DNA from: Melioribacteraceae bacterium
Lineage (GTDB): Bacteria; Bacteroidota; Ignavibacteria; Ignavibacteriales; Melioribacteraceae
Direction: 5' to 3'
Length of the DNA stretch: 64,000 nt
Assembly: GCA_026417375.1 (NCBI GenBank)
Contig: JAOADJ010000036.1
Span: 124,001 to 188,000, forward strand
A program made the translations under genes and the position numbers. Below, in pieces: positions 26,237-35,244 of the stretch (positions are counted from its first letter, which is position 1; every line of letters starts with the position of its first letter). Under the pieces are notes generated by a model. The model was not told where the DNA came from and searched no databases. It saw nothing but the letters and a program-made list of their open reading frames with translations.

Positions 26237-27169
26237 ATGAAAAAATTTTATTACTTCTCAAAATCTAAGCTTCAATTTGTCGAAATAAGAAATTTCTACA
26301 AGAAATTTATATTTCTTGTAGGTTTTTTTTCTATTCTTATTTCTTTTCTAATTTTAGGTACATTTACTGTATTCAACGAATTTCTTAACCCCGATTCCGA
26401 AATAAAATCCTTGAAGAAGGACAATAAATTATTAAGATCTAAATTAGAAAATTTAGTTAAGAAATATGAAGAGTTGAATGACGTTGTTATAAATCTTAAC
26501 CAACAAAGTAAAGATTTAAGACTAAAAGCAAATTTAGAAACAGAAAATAACGATGAACTATTTGGTATTGGTGGTAATGTTTTTACTCCAATAACTTCAT
26601 TAAACAGAAATGAAATAACCAGCTTTGTAGATGAAATTGATAATTATATTGATGCAATATCATTAAAAGTGAAGTTGACAAAAAATAACTATGAAGAAAT
26701 TTCATCAACATTAAAACAAAACGAATTATTATACGATGCATTACCAGCTATCCGACCATGTGAAGGAAGAATTGCCGATGATTTTGGAATGAGATTACAT
26801 CCAATTTTGAAATTTGTAAGAATGCATAACGGAATTGATATTATTACAGATGTTGGAACTAAAGTTTACGCACCTGGTGCAGGTACAATAACTGATATAA
26901 GTTGGAAAAGCGGTTATGGTTTAACATTAGAAATTGATCATGGTTTTGGTTATAAAACAATATATGCACACTTAGATAAAACATCTTCAAAAGTAGGGCA
27001 GAAAGTCAAACGTGGGGATTTAATAGCATACTCAGGAAATTCTGGAAGACTATCTTCCGGACCGCATTTACATTATGAAGTTCATCATAATGGTGTTGCT
27101 CTTGATCCAATTAATTTTATTTATGATGATGTTTCATTATTCGAAGTTCTAAATTCAAAAACAAAATAA
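26237..27169 (+). CDS. M23-family peptidoglycan endopeptidase, membrane anchored
   Basis: A membrane helix (about residues 22-45, FIFLVGFFSILISFLILGTF) is followed by a coiled coil (SEIKSLKKDNKLLRSKLENL) and a C-terminal LytM domain. The zinc ligands are in MHNGIDIITD and GPHLHYEVHHNG, preceded by DDFGMRLHPI. Such proteins cleave peptide cross-bridges or act as regulators of amidases at the division site. The ATG at 26237 is preferred to an in-frame TTG 21 nt earlier, because MKKFYYFSKSK begins the conserved N-terminal block and a promoter lies just upstream. 310 aa. Both HxxxD and HxH are intact, so enzymatic activity is plausible. Confidence 0.9.
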   Translation: MKKFYYFSKSKLQFVEIRNFYKKFIFLVGFFSILISFLILGTFTVFNEFLNPDSEIKSLKKDNKLLRSKLENLVKKYEELNDVVINLNQQSKDLRLKANLETENNDELFGIGGNVFTPITSLNRNEITSFVDEIDNYIDAISLKVKLTKNNYEEISSTLKQNELLYDALPAIRPCEGRIADDFGMRLHPILKFVRMHNGIDIITDVGTKVYAPGAGTITDISWKSGYGLTLEIDHGFGYKTIYAHLDKTSSKVGQKVKRGDLIAYSGNSGRLSSGPHLHYEVHHNGVALDPINFIYDDVSLFEVLNSKTK

Positions 27170-27181
27170 GGAGTTTCTTTT

Positions 27182-27412
27182 ATGATATGGACCGTCGAAC
27201 TTGCTTCTTATCTTGATGACGCTCCTTGGCCAGCAACTAAAGAAGAGTTAATTGATTATGCTGAAAGAATCGGAGCACCTTTAGAAGTAGTTGAAAATCT
27301 TCAAGAACTAGAGGATTCTGATGAACCTTATGAATCAATTGAAGATATTTGGCCAGACTATCCAACAGATGAAGATTTCTTTTATAACGATGACGATGAA
27401 TTCAAATCTTAA
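27182..27412 (+). CDS. small acidic DUF2795-type protein
   Basis: 76 residues, strongly acidic towards the C-terminus. The first 40 residues (YLDDAPWPATKEELIDYAER, then IGAPLEVVENLQEL) match the short DUF2795 family, which is found in many bacteria without known function. A GGAG site precedes the ATG. It lies between the M23 peptidase (12 bp) and holB (5 bp), so it is probably in the same transcript. Confidence 0.75.
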   Translation: MIWTVELASYLDDAPWPATKEELIDYAERIGAPLEVVENLQELEDSDEPYESIEDIWPDYPTDEDFFYNDDDEFKS

Positions 27413-27417
27413 TAAAA

Positions 27418-28524
27418 ATGAATTCTTTTCGTGAAAAAGTAATTGAACAAAACAAAGTAAAATCTGAATTAGAAAAAATAATTTTATCAAGGCGTGTTCC
27501 TCACGCCTTTATTTTTAATGGACAAGAGGGTGTTGGAAAATTTAATACTGCAATCCAATTTATTAAAGAATTTATTACTAATTATAATGACGAATCTATT
27601 CTAAAGAAATATGAAGAATTGCAGGAACCATATATTAAATTAATTTTTCCAATGCCCAGAGCTAAAAATGAACAAGCAGATGATTCACCCCTGGATAAAT
27701 TATCTAAAGAACAATTAAAAGAATTACAAGAAAAAATCTTTGAAAAATCCAAAAATCCATACATTCCTTTTTTAATTGAAAATGCAAATCAAATAAGAAT
27801 TAATAGTATTAGAGATATAAAAAAGTTTTCAAACCTCTCTTCAAAAGATTTACCAAGATTTGTAATTATTATAGATGCTCATTTAATGAATGAACAAGCT
27901 CAAAATGCTTTACTTAAAACATTAGAAGAACCACCTTCGGATATTTATTTAATCTTAATTACAACTAATTTAGAATCACTTTTAACAACCGTTCAATCAA
28001 GATGTAGAATAATTAATTTCGAACCACTTTCAGAACATGCAGTATCTGAAATATTAATTAAATATTTTGAAATATCTGATAAATTAGCAAAAAATGTTTC
28101 TAAATTTTCATTTGGTTCTTTTACACAAGCATTAAAACTTGCAAATTATGAATTAGATAAAATGCTTGAATTAACTATCGACTTTCTAAGAAATGCATTT
28201 ACTATGAACAGATATTTTAGTGCTTCAAATAATTTGAAAATATTTTTAGAAGAATTTGGAGAAGAGCAAATTCCTTTTTTCATCAATTTAGTTAAACTTT
28301 GGTTAATTGATGCTATTCGAAATAAAAAGGGAATTAACAATTATTCGTTCGAAAAGTATTCAGAAACTTTTAAAAAATTCAATACAAAATATCCGAATGC
28401 TAATCTTGATAAATTAATTTATTCATTAGACACATTAGAAAACTATTACAAGAGAAATTTGAACTTGAATGTCTTTTTTCTTAGTCTTATATTTGAAATA
28501 AATTCTGTAGTAAAAAGGATATAA
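27418..28524 (+). CDS. holB: DNA polymerase III subunit delta'
   Basis: Clamp-loader AAA+ subunit. VIEQNKVKSELEKIILSRRV and PHAFIFNGQEGVGKFNTA carry the modified Walker A, followed by QAQNALLKTLEEPPSDIYLILITT and TTVQSRCRIINF (sensor 1 and the SRC motif), all typical of HolB/DnaX. The N-terminal zinc-binding cysteines of DnaX are absent, and 368 aa is right for delta' rather than gamma/tau. The adjacent PSP1-family gene gives the holB-ricT pair seen in many bacteria. Confidence 0.88.
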   Translation: MNSFREKVIEQNKVKSELEKIILSRRVPHAFIFNGQEGVGKFNTAIQFIKEFITNYNDESILKKYEELQEPYIKLIFPMPRAKNEQADDSPLDKLSKEQLKELQEKIFEKSKNPYIPFLIENANQIRINSIRDIKKFSNLSSKDLPRFVIIIDAHLMNEQAQNALLKTLEEPPSDIYLILITTNLESLLTTVQSRCRIINFEPLSEHAVSEILIKYFEISDKLAKNVSKFSFGSFTQALKLANYELDKMLELTIDFLRNAFTMNRYFSASNNLKIFLEEFGEEQIPFFINLVKLWLIDAIRNKKGINNYSFEKYSETFKKFNTKYPNANLDKLIYSLDTLENYYKRNLNLNVFFLSLIFEINSVVKRI

Positions 28525-28525
28525 A

Positions 28526-29353
28526 ATGAACAATATAGAAATCAAAAACATAGATCAAAATTTAATCCCTTCAGAAAAAAACATCACATCAAATTCATTA
28601 GAAAAACTAATTTTAAATAATTATTATCGAAATCATTCAAAACTTGGTTGCTGTAATTGTGAATCAAAAAAATTTTATGATGTACCATTTGATAATAGAA
28701 ATATTATTGAGATAACCTGCAATGGTCTTTTACCAACTAATTATATTGAGATACCTCAAAATTTCGATGAACCGATTTATCCAGATGATTTTATTATTGT
28801 TCAAAATGAAGATTCATACGAAATAGCTCAAGTAAAATTGTTAGGTGATTTGGTTAAAATTAAAAGACAAAATCAAGCACTTTTCAATGAAATTTTACCA
28901 ATAATTGTTAGAAAAGCAACAAATGAAGACCTTTCCAAAATAAGAACAAACATATTAGATGAAGAAAAAGCAGTCGTAGTTTTTAAACAATTAATTTCTA
29001 AGCTAAACCTTGAAATGAAATTGATTAGCACTCATTTTCAATTTGACCGGAAAAAATTATTCTTTTTTTATACTGCTGATGGAAGAATTGATTTTAGAGA
29101 ATTAGCTAAAGAATTAGCAGCCGAGTTCAAAACAAGAATTGAACTAAGACAAATAGGAGTAAGAGACGAAGCTAAAAAAATTGGTGGTTTAGGTTCATGT
29201 GGTCGAGAATTTTGCTGTATTTCTTTTCTTAATAGCTTTAAGAAAATATCTACACAAATTGCCGCAGATCAAAATCTTGCTTCTAATATCAATAAATTAA
29301 GTGGTCCATGTAATAAACTTAAATGTTGTTTATCTTTCGAATCAGATCAATAA
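28526..29353 (+). CDS. PSP1-domain protein, RicT/YaaT-like
   Basis: PSP1 C-terminal domain protein. FKQLISKLNLEMKLISTHFQ and KKLFFFYTADGRIDFRELAK, then IELRQIGVRDEAKKIGGLG, are diagnostic, followed by CGREFCC and CNKLKCCLSFE cysteine clusters. In Bacillus the homologue RicT (YaaT) forms an Fe-S-containing complex that promotes RNase Y-dependent RNA processing. Here the cluster cysteines are conserved (CGREFCC, GPCNKLKCC) and a further CCNC lies near residue 32. RicA and RicF partners are not seen. It starts one base after holB, supporting an operon. Confidence 0.87.
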   Translation: MNNIEIKNIDQNLIPSEKNITSNSLEKLILNNYYRNHSKLGCCNCESKKFYDVPFDNRNIIEITCNGLLPTNYIEIPQNFDEPIYPDDFIIVQNEDSYEIAQVKLLGDLVKIKRQNQALFNEILPIIVRKATNEDLSKIRTNILDEEKAVVVFKQLISKLNLEMKLISTHFQFDRKKLFFFYTADGRIDFRELAKELAAEFKTRIELRQIGVRDEAKKIGGLGSCGREFCCISFLNSFKKISTQIAADQNLASNINKLSGPCNKLKCCLSFESDQ

Positions 29354-29366
29354 AATTGGAGAATAA

Positions 29367-30539
29367 ATGAAAAGAGTATTTATTGTTGATGCAAAAAGAA
29401 CGCCTATAGGCTCTTTTTTAGGTAGTCTTTCAAATTTATCAGCTCCAATGTTGGGAGCAGAAGTTATAAAAGATATTATGAAGAGAAATAATCTTGCTCC
29501 CAATACTATTGATGAAGTAATTATGGGTAATGTGTTAAGCGCAGGAATAGGGCAAGCTCCGGCAAGGCAAACAGCTATTTTCGCAGGTTTATCAGATAAA
29601 ACTGAAACTTTGACAATTAACAAAATGTGTGGTAGTGGATTAAAAGCTGTGATGTTAGCTCAACAAGCAATCTCTGTTGGTGATGCCAATTTAATTATAG
29701 CTGGAGGAATTGAAAGTATGTCTAATGCACCATTTTTGTTGCCTAATGTAAGAAATGGTTTGAGATTAGGACATTCAAAACTTTATGATTCAATGATTTA
29801 TGATGGATTATGGGATGTTTATAATAATATCCACATGGGAAATTGTGCAGAAATCACAGCAAGAGAATTTGGATTTTCAAGAACAGATCTTGATGAATTT
29901 GCAATTGAATCATATAAAAGAGCAATTAAAGCTCAGGAAGAAGGTAAATTCAATGATGAAATTACAAAAATTGAAATTAATGATAAAACAAAAAAAATAG
30001 TTGATAAAGATGAAGAACCATCAAAAGTTAATTTCGAAAAAATACCTTCTTTAAAACCAGCATTTGAAAAAGATGGAATTATTACAGCAGCAAATGCTTC
30101 TAAAATTAATGATGGAGCAGCAGCAGTTTTAATTTCAAATGAAGATAAAATTAAAGAATTTGGACTAAAACCACGTTTTGAAATTATTGCTCAAGCATCT
30201 GCAGCAAAAGATCCGATTCATTTCACTACAGCTCCAGCAGATGCTATCTCAAAATTACTTTCGAAAACAAATTTAACTATTTCTGATATTGATATTTTTG
30301 AAATAAATGAAGCATTTGCAGTTGTATCTTTAGCCATTAATAAATTGCTAAATCTTGATATTAATAAAGTAAATCAAAATGGTGGAGCAATTGCTTTAGG
30401 GCATCCAATTGGAGCAAGTGGTGCTAGAATTTTAACAACATTGATTTATGAAATGGAAAGAAAGAATTTAGAATATGGCATTGCATCTTTATGTATTGGT
30501 GGTGGTGAAGCATCAGCAATTCTAATTAAAAAATTATAG
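29367..30539 (+). CDS. acetyl-CoA C-acyltransferase (thiolase)
   Basis: Condenses or cleaves acyl-CoA at the beta-keto step. The nucleophilic Cys is in NKMCGSGLKAVMLAQQ (about residue 88). The catalytic His is in GGAIALGHPIGASGAR and the second Cys in ASLCIGGGEASAI. The 390-aa length and the sequence are typical of AtoB/PhaA-type biosynthetic thiolases, but FadA-type degradation cannot be excluded. It lies 8 bp before a 3-hydroxyacyl-CoA dehydrogenase gene, so together they could serve acetoacetyl-CoA/3-hydroxybutyryl-CoA interconversion. SD GGAG precedes the ATG. Confidence 0.9.
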   Translation: MKRVFIVDAKRTPIGSFLGSLSNLSAPMLGAEVIKDIMKRNNLAPNTIDEVIMGNVLSAGIGQAPARQTAIFAGLSDKTETLTINKMCGSGLKAVMLAQQAISVGDANLIIAGGIESMSNAPFLLPNVRNGLRLGHSKLYDSMIYDGLWDVYNNIHMGNCAEITAREFGFSRTDLDEFAIESYKRAIKAQEEGKFNDEITKIEINDKTKKIVDKDEEPSKVNFEKIPSLKPAFEKDGIITAANASKINDGAAAVLISNEDKIKEFGLKPRFEIIAQASAAKDPIHFTTAPADAISKLLSKTNLTISDIDIFEINEAFAVVSLAINKLLNLDINKVNQNGGAIALGHPIGASGARILTTLIYEMERKNLEYGIASLCIGGGEASAILIKKL

Positions 30540-30547
30540 GTTTAATT

Positions 30548-31402
30548 ATGCAAATAAACAAGATAGCTGTAATTGGTTCAGGTACAATGGGCAATGGAAT
30601 TGCTCATGTTTGTGCTTTAAATAATTTTAATACTTTATTATATGATAATAATTTAGAATCTTTAAATAAAGCTAAAAATATTATAAGTCAAAACTTAGAT
30701 AAACAAATCAAAAAGGGAATAATTACAGAAGATACTAAAAAAAATACCCTTGATAATATTTTATTCAAAAACAACCTTGATGATGATTTAAATAATTGTG
30801 AATTAATTATCGAAGCAATATTTGAAAATAAAGAATCAAAAATAAATTTATATAGTCAGATATTAGATTTTATTAATGATAAAAATAATTTTATTCTAGC
30901 TTCAAATACATCATCAATTTCTATTACAGAACTTGCTCCTAAAATTATTCAAAAAAATTTTATCGGTATGCATTTTATGAATCCAGTTCCAATTATGGAA
31001 TTAGTTGAAATTGTCAAAGGTTATTCTACATCTGAAGAGACTTTTAATACAATATACGACTTAACATTAAAATTAAGGAAAAAACCTGTTTCAGTTAATG
31101 ACTATCCAGGTTTCATATCAAATCGTGTTTTAATGCCTATGATTAATGAAGCAATTTTTGCTTTATATGAAGGTGTAGCTTCTAAAGAAGATATAGATCA
31201 AGTTATGAAATTAGGAATGAATCATCCAATGGGACCTTTAACTTTAGCCGATTTTATTGGTTTAGATGTATGTCTGAATATAATGGACGTATTATATCAT
31301 GGATTTAATGATTCAAAATATCGGGCATGTCCATTACTTAGAAATATGGTAAATGCTGGTAAATTAGGTAGAAAAACTGGTGAAGGTTTTTATAAATATT
31401 AA
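30548..31402 (+). CDS. 3-hydroxybutyryl-CoA dehydrogenase
   Basis: NAD(P)-dependent oxidoreductase interconverting acetoacetyl-CoA and 3-hydroxybutyryl-CoA. A Rossmann motif IAVIGSGTMGNGIAHVCA starts at residue 5. The catalytic region reads FIGMHFMNPVPIMELVEI (His and Asn), then YPGFISNRVLMPMINEA, and the C-terminal domain ends GRKTGEGFYKY. The 284-aa length is that of single-domain Hbd/PaaH enzymes, without enoyl-CoA hydratase fusion. Paired with the thiolase upstream; no crotonase or acyl-CoA dehydrogenase is adjacent, so the pathway (butyrate/beta-oxidation versus other) is open. Confidence 0.92.
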   Translation: MQINKIAVIGSGTMGNGIAHVCALNNFNTLLYDNNLESLNKAKNIISQNLDKQIKKGIITEDTKKNTLDNILFKNNLDDDLNNCELIIEAIFENKESKINLYSQILDFINDKNNFILASNTSSISITELAPKIIQKNFIGMHFMNPVPIMELVEIVKGYSTSEETFNTIYDLTLKLRKKPVSVNDYPGFISNRVLMPMINEAIFALYEGVASKEDIDQVMKLGMNHPMGPLTLADFIGLDVCLNIMDVLYHGFNDSKYRACPLLRNMVNAGKLGRKTGEGFYKY

Positions 31403-31410
31403 TTATTTTA

Positions 31411-31432
31411 TTACATAATGTATATTATGTAA
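31411..31432. terminator. bidirectional hairpin between convergent genes
   Basis: TTACATAAT (31411-31419), loop GTAT, ATTATGTAA (31424-31432): a perfect 9-bp palindrome in the 37-bp gap between the dehydrogenase gene (+) and ftsY (-), with AT-rich flanks on both sides. Likely shared terminator; the stem is AT-rich and therefore only moderately stable. Confidence 0.5.
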
Positions 31433-31439
31433 AGTAATT

Positions 31440-32336
31440 TTATTCTAATATTGAATCAATATATTCTTCAGCATTAAATTCAACAATGTTTTCTTTGCTT
31501 TCACCTACTCCTAAAAACAATATAGGAATTTTGTTATTAACTGATATTTGAAAAACAGAACCACCTTTAGAAGTTCCATCTAATTTTGTAATTATGATCC
31601 CATCAATTCTTACATATTTTGAAAATTCATTATATTGATTGTTAGCATTCTGTCCAGAATTTCCATCAACAATTAACCAATTATAACTTTTTACATTTTC
31701 ATTGACATTTTTTTCGACAATATTACTAATTTTCTGTAATTCAAGCATTAAATTTTTATTTGTATGAAGTCTTCCTGCAGTATCTATAAATAGTAAATCA
31801 AATTTTTCATTTTGAGCTGTTTTAATTGCTTCAAATGCAACTGCAGCTGGGTCTTTTGAAAAATCTTCAATTATTCTTACATCTGAAGTTAGTGCCCATC
31901 TTTTTAATTGTTCATTTGCAGCGGCTCTAAATGTATCACAAGATGCCACTATTATATTTTTCCCTTTTAATTTATAATAATTTACAAGCTTTCCAATTGT
32001 TGTTGTTTTTCCGGAACCATTAACGCCAATTATTTGAATTATTGTCAATTTGTTATTTTCATGTTTAGATTGATTATCATAAAAATTTAACTTATTTAAT
32101 AAAATTTCTTTTAATGATTTAATTAAATCTTCACTTTTACTAATATTATTTTTCTTTTTTAATTCAAAAATAATTTCTTCTGTAAATTCTGCTCCGAAAT
32201 CGTTTTTAATTAATACTTCTTCTAATTCATCCAAATTAATATCTTTTTTAGTAAAAATTGTTTGAATTGAATTCAGAATATTGTTTTTAGTTTTGTTAAA
32301 AGTTTCTTTTAGAAGTTCTTTGAAAATATTAGCCAT
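31440..32336 (-). CDS. ftsY: signal recognition particle receptor FtsY
   Basis: GTPase receptor that docks SRP-ribosome complexes at the membrane. The helical N domain (about residues 1-85) is followed by the G domain: GVNGSGKTTTIGKL (G1), DTFRAAANEQLKRWA, DTAGRLHTNKNLM (G3), and TKLDGTSKGGSVF (G4). There is no methionine-rich M domain, so it is FtsY and not Ffh. It lacks the acidic A domain of the E. coli protein. The position after pgsA, 1 bp apart, makes it the last gene of a long minus-strand unit and fits a membrane-biogenesis context. Confidence 0.93.
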   Translation of the reverse strand: MANIFKELLKETFNKTKNNILNSIQTIFTKKDINLDELEEVLIKNDFGAEFTEEIIFELKKKNNISKSEDLIKSLKEILLNKLNFYDNQSKHENNKLTIIQIIGVNGSGKTTTIGKLVNYYKLKGKNIIVASCDTFRAAANEQLKRWALTSDVRIIEDFSKDPAAVAFEAIKTAQNEKFDLLFIDTAGRLHTNKNLMLELQKISNIVEKNVNENVKSYNWLIVDGNSGQNANNQYNEFSKYVRIDGIIITKLDGTSKGGSVFQISVNNKIPILFLGVGESKENIVEFNAEEYIDSILE

Positions 32337-32337
32337 A

Positions 32338-32895
32338 TTATTTTTTGATTAATTTATAAGATTTTATTGAATAGTTAATGAAAGAAACAAAAATCATAAT
32401 TGTTGTAAAATATAGTAAAATATCATAAAAAATTGAATTTAAATCTCCAATTGTTAAAATTACTATAAAGAAAACACCAATCGAAAAGACAGTTAATTTA
32501 CCTATGTAATCTGACATAACAATATTATTTATTTTTTTTGAGATTAAAATGCCACCAATTAAGATCAATAAATCTCGGAGCAAAATTATTAAAATATAAA
32601 ATGTTGGTAAATAATTTAACTTCCAAAAATAAAAGACAAAAATTGCTACTAATATTTTGTCTGCAAAAGGATCAATTATTTTTCCTAATTCTGATATCTG
32701 ATTAAATTTTCTAGCTATAAATCCATCCGAAATATCACTTAAGAAAGCTATAAAAATTAATATTAATAATAAATTATTTCGATAAAATGGATTTGTTACA
32801 TATTCGAAAATAATAATTAAAGGTACTAAAAGTAATAATCTAAAAGTACTTATAATATTTGGAATTAATTTAATTTCTTTAAAGTTAATTATCAT
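32338..32895 (-). CDS. pgsA: CDP-alcohol phosphatidyltransferase, PgsA-like
   Basis: Membrane enzyme that most likely makes phosphatidylglycerophosphate from CDP-diacylglycerol and glycerol-3-phosphate. The signature DGFIARKFNQISELGKIIDP conforms to D-G-x2-A-R-x8-G-x3-D-x3-D. Several hydrophobic helices are visible. I place the start at the ATG at 32895 (MIINFKEIKLIPNIISTFRL), which overlaps the purF stop by 11 bp; upstream ATGs at 32919 and 32940 would lie deeper in purF and add Lys/Ile-rich residues unlike the family. About 185 aa. A related phosphatidylserine or cardiolipin-type specificity is possible. Confidence 0.82.
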   Translation of the reverse strand: MIINFKEIKLIPNIISTFRLLLLVPLIIIFEYVTNPFYRNNLLLILIFIAFLSDISDGFIARKFNQISELGKIIDPFADKILVAIFVFYFWKLNYLPTFYILIILLRDLLILIGGILISKKINNIVMSDYIGKLTVFSIGVFFIVILTIGDLNSIFYDILLYFTTIMIFVSFINYSIKSYKLIKK

Positions 32896-34324
32896 ATTTA
32901 TTTTTACTAAAATTTTCATCAATATTGGTCGGATATTCACCTGAAAAACATGCAGTGCAAAAGTTTTGCGGTTCTATATCTGAAACACATTGTAGTAATT
33001 CTTCAATCGTTAAATATTCTAGTGAATCCACTTCTAAATATTTTCTTATTTCTTCTATATTATTATCTAATTTATGCGCTATTAACTCTTCTTTAGAAGG
33101 AAAATCCATTCCGTAATAACATGGAAATTGAATTGTTGGTGATGCTATTCTTAAATGTATTGATTTTGGATTAGCTTCTCTTATCAATTTTATTAATAAT
33201 TTTGATGTAGTTCCTCTAACAATTGAATCATCAATAACAACTACATTTTTATTTTCTAAAACCCCTTTAACAATATTAAATTTTATCTTTACTCCTACTT
33301 CCCTTTTCCCTTGCTCCGGAGAAATAAAAGTTCTTCCAATATAATGACTTCTTATTAATCCTATATCAAGTTTGGATTTTATATTATTCTTCATTAATTG
33401 TGATTGAAATCCAATGGCAATAGTATTAGAACTATCAGGTACACTTATAACTACTAATTTTTCATTTTCGTCTAATAAAACCGGGTGTTTTTCAGCTAAT
33501 TTTTTACCGAGTTTTCGTCTAATTTTATCAACATTTACATTAAATATTTGGCTATCGGGTCTGGAAAAATAAATGAATTCAAAAATACAATGTTTATAAT
33601 CTTTGTTATTTTTTAATAAAATAGATTTTGGATTATGAATGTCATTTTCATCAAATATTAATATTTCGCCTGGCAAAACATCACGAATATATTGAGCAGA
33701 ATTAATATCTAAAGCACATGTTTCAGAAGTGATAATTATTGAATCTCCAGTTTTTCCAAAACATAAAGGTCTGAATCCTAATTTATCGCGTGCAGCAATT
33801 AATTTTCCATCAATTAAAATTAATAATGAATATGCTCCTTCAATTTTAGAAAGTGCATATTTTATTTGTTCAATCTGATTATCAAATGGACTGGTTGCTA
33901 TTAAATGTAAAATAACTTCCGTATCACTGGAAGTTTGGAAAATTGCTCCCTTTTTAATTAATTCATCTCTTAATTTTGAAGCATTTGTAATATTTCCGTT
34001 ATGAACAACAGCCAAATTTCCATTTTTATATTGAACATAAAATGGTTGTATATTTTTACGTGAATCTGATGAACCAGAAGTAGAATACCTAGTATGACCG
34101 ATTGAAATATTTCCAATTAATTCATTAAAAAATAATGAATTATCTGAGAAAACTTCAGAAACTAATCCAATACCTTTATGATATGAAAAATTAAATTTAT
34201 TTTTATTAAAATAAGAAGTTAAAATACCACAGGCTTCTTGTCCTCTATGTTGAAGCGCATGAAGCCCATAATATGATTGCAAAGCAGAGGTATTGCTCCC
34301 TATAACACCAATAATTCCACACAT
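32885..34324 (-). CDS. purF: amidophosphoribosyltransferase
   Basis: First committed step of purine synthesis: PRPP plus glutamine to phosphoribosylamine. The start is MCGIIGVIGSN: Cys2 is the N-terminal nucleophile after Met removal. A longer reading back to 34384 would run through the tRNA gene and is rejected. NTn glutaminase residues follow (GHTRYSTSG, HNGNITNASKLRDEL), then the PRPP-binding VVVIDDSIVRGTTSKLLIKL. The cysteines in the C-terminal part (CYYGMDFPSKEELIAH, then NFCTACFSGEYP) fit the Fe-S-type enzymes. 479 aa. It lies directly after tRNA-Pro and overlaps pgsA. Confidence 0.94.
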   Translation of the reverse strand: MCGIIGVIGSNTSALQSYYGLHALQHRGQEACGILTSYFNKNKFNFSYHKGIGLVSEVFSDNSLFFNELIGNISIGHTRYSTSGSSDSRKNIQPFYVQYKNGNLAVVHNGNITNASKLRDELIKKGAIFQTSSDTEVILHLIATSPFDNQIEQIKYALSKIEGAYSLLILIDGKLIAARDKLGFRPLCFGKTGDSIIITSETCALDINSAQYIRDVLPGEILIFDENDIHNPKSILLKNNKDYKHCIFEFIYFSRPDSQIFNVNVDKIRRKLGKKLAEKHPVLLDENEKLVVISVPDSSNTIAIGFQSQLMKNNIKSKLDIGLIRSHYIGRTFISPEQGKREVGVKIKFNIVKGVLENKNVVVIDDSIVRGTTSKLLIKLIREANPKSIHLRIASPTIQFPCYYGMDFPSKEELIAHKLDNNIEEIRKYLEVDSLEYLTIEELLQCVSDIEPQNFCTACFSGEYPTNIDENFSKNKYDN

Positions 34325-34342
34325 GATTAAATAAAATTGTTG

Positions 34343-34417
34343 TCGGAACGGCGGGATTTGAACCCGCGACCCCTTGAACCCCATTCAAATGCGCCAGCCG
34401 GGCTGCGCTACGTTCCG
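34343..34417 (-). tRNA. tRNA-Pro (anticodon GGG)
   Basis: On the minus strand the acceptor stem CGGAACG pairs with CGTTCCG. The D arm is GCGC...GCGC; the anticodon stem TTTGA/TCAAG encloses the loop ATGGGGT with anticodon GGG. The T arm is GCGGG-TTCAAAT-CCCGC. The 75-nt length includes an A discriminator; CCA is not encoded (the sequence continues ACAACAA). It would read CCC and, by wobble, CCT. The 5' end lies one base after the merR-like stop and the 3' end 18 nt before the purF ATG, so it must be processed out of a protein-coding transcript unless it has an internal promoter. Confidence 0.96.
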
Positions 34418-34418
34418 A

Positions 34419-34802
34419 TTAAATTAATGAATTCAAATATTGTAAAAATTCTTTTATTTCTTGAAGATCTTTTTTTATTGAGTGTGATTGTAGATTAATT
34501 TTATTTTCACTTTGTGTCTCATTTTTAATATTTTTGGTCTGAACAGGAATCTCTAAATTTGTTTCTTCAAGTATTTTTTTTGCTCCTTCAATCGTATATT
34601 TTTCTTCTCTTAATAATTGTTTAATCTGAAGAATTAACTTAATATCTTTATTAGTATAAATTCTATTTCCAGCGTTATTTTTTGCAGGTTTTAGCTGTTC
34701 AAACTCTGTTTCCCAATATCTCAAAATATACTGTTCTAATCCAGTTAATTTACTAACCTCGCTAATTGAGTAGTATAATTTTTTTAATTCAAAATCTTTC
34801 AT
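34419..34802 (-). CDS. MerR-family transcriptional regulator
   Basis: An N-terminal MerR-type winged helix (LYYSISEVSKLTGLEQYILR, then YWETEFEQLKPAKNNAGNRI) is followed by a helix and a short C-terminal coiled region without conserved effector cysteines. This subgroup (YWEREF-type) is common in Bacteroidota/Chlorobi and its target is unknown; it is not a metal or drug sensor type by cysteine content. I use the ATG at 34802 rather than TTG at 34814, because it gives the usual short N-terminus. 127 aa. The gene follows aroQ and immediately precedes the tRNA. Confidence 0.85.
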   Translation of the reverse strand: MKDFELKKLYYSISEVSKLTGLEQYILRYWETEFEQLKPAKNNAGNRIYTNKDIKLILQIKQLLREEKYTIEGAKKILEETNLEIPVQTKNIKNETQSENKINLQSHSIKKDLQEIKEFLQYLNSLI

Positions 34803-34815
34803 TTTTAAACTCAAT

Positions 34816-35244
34816 TTATTTTAGGTGTTTTTGCATTAAATAACATGCTGCAAAATAACTATTTTGTTTAAATCCAGATATATAACCTATTGTATTTGCT
34901 GTTGTTATATTAATTTTTCTAAAATTTTCTCTATTAGATATATTTGAAAGATGAACTTCAATTACAGGTATTTTTAATAATCCTAAACAATCTCTTAATG
35001 TAATTGAACTATGTGTTAAAGCACCTGGATTTATTATCAATCCTGAAATTGATTTATCAAAATTATTTATAAAATCACAAATTTCACCTTCAACATTTGA
35101 CTGAAAATAAAGAAAAGAAAAGTTATTAAATTCATTTTTTAATTCTTCTAAAATTTTATTAAAACTAATGCCACCATAAAATTCAGGTTCTCTTTTTTCT
35201 AATATATCTAAGTTGGGTCCATTTATTATACAAATTTTCTTCAT
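34816..35244 (-). CDS. aroQ: 3-dehydroquinate dehydratase, type II
   Basis: Third step of the shikimate pathway. Conserved pieces: CIINGPNLDILEKREPEFYG (with the catalytic Tyr of the flexible loop), FQSNVEGEICDFI, NPGALTHSSITLRD, and IPVIEVHLSNISNRENFR (catalytic His of EVHLSN). The 142-aa length is normal for the dodecameric type II enzyme. It overlaps the small upstream gene by 4 bp (ATGA). No other shikimate gene is nearby. Confidence 0.95.
   Translation of the reverse strand: MKKICIINGPNLDILEKREPEFYGGISFNKILEELKNEFNNFSFLYFQSNVEGEICDFINNFDKSISGLIINPGALTHSSITLRDCLGLLKIPVIEVHLSNISNRENFRKINITTANTIGYISGFKQNSYFAACYLMQKHLK

Noticed and set aside
34325-34384. N-terminal extension of purF reading through the tRNA
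   Set aside because: The extra 20 residues are translated tRNA sequence; PurF needs Cys as residue 2, which fits the ATG at 34324.
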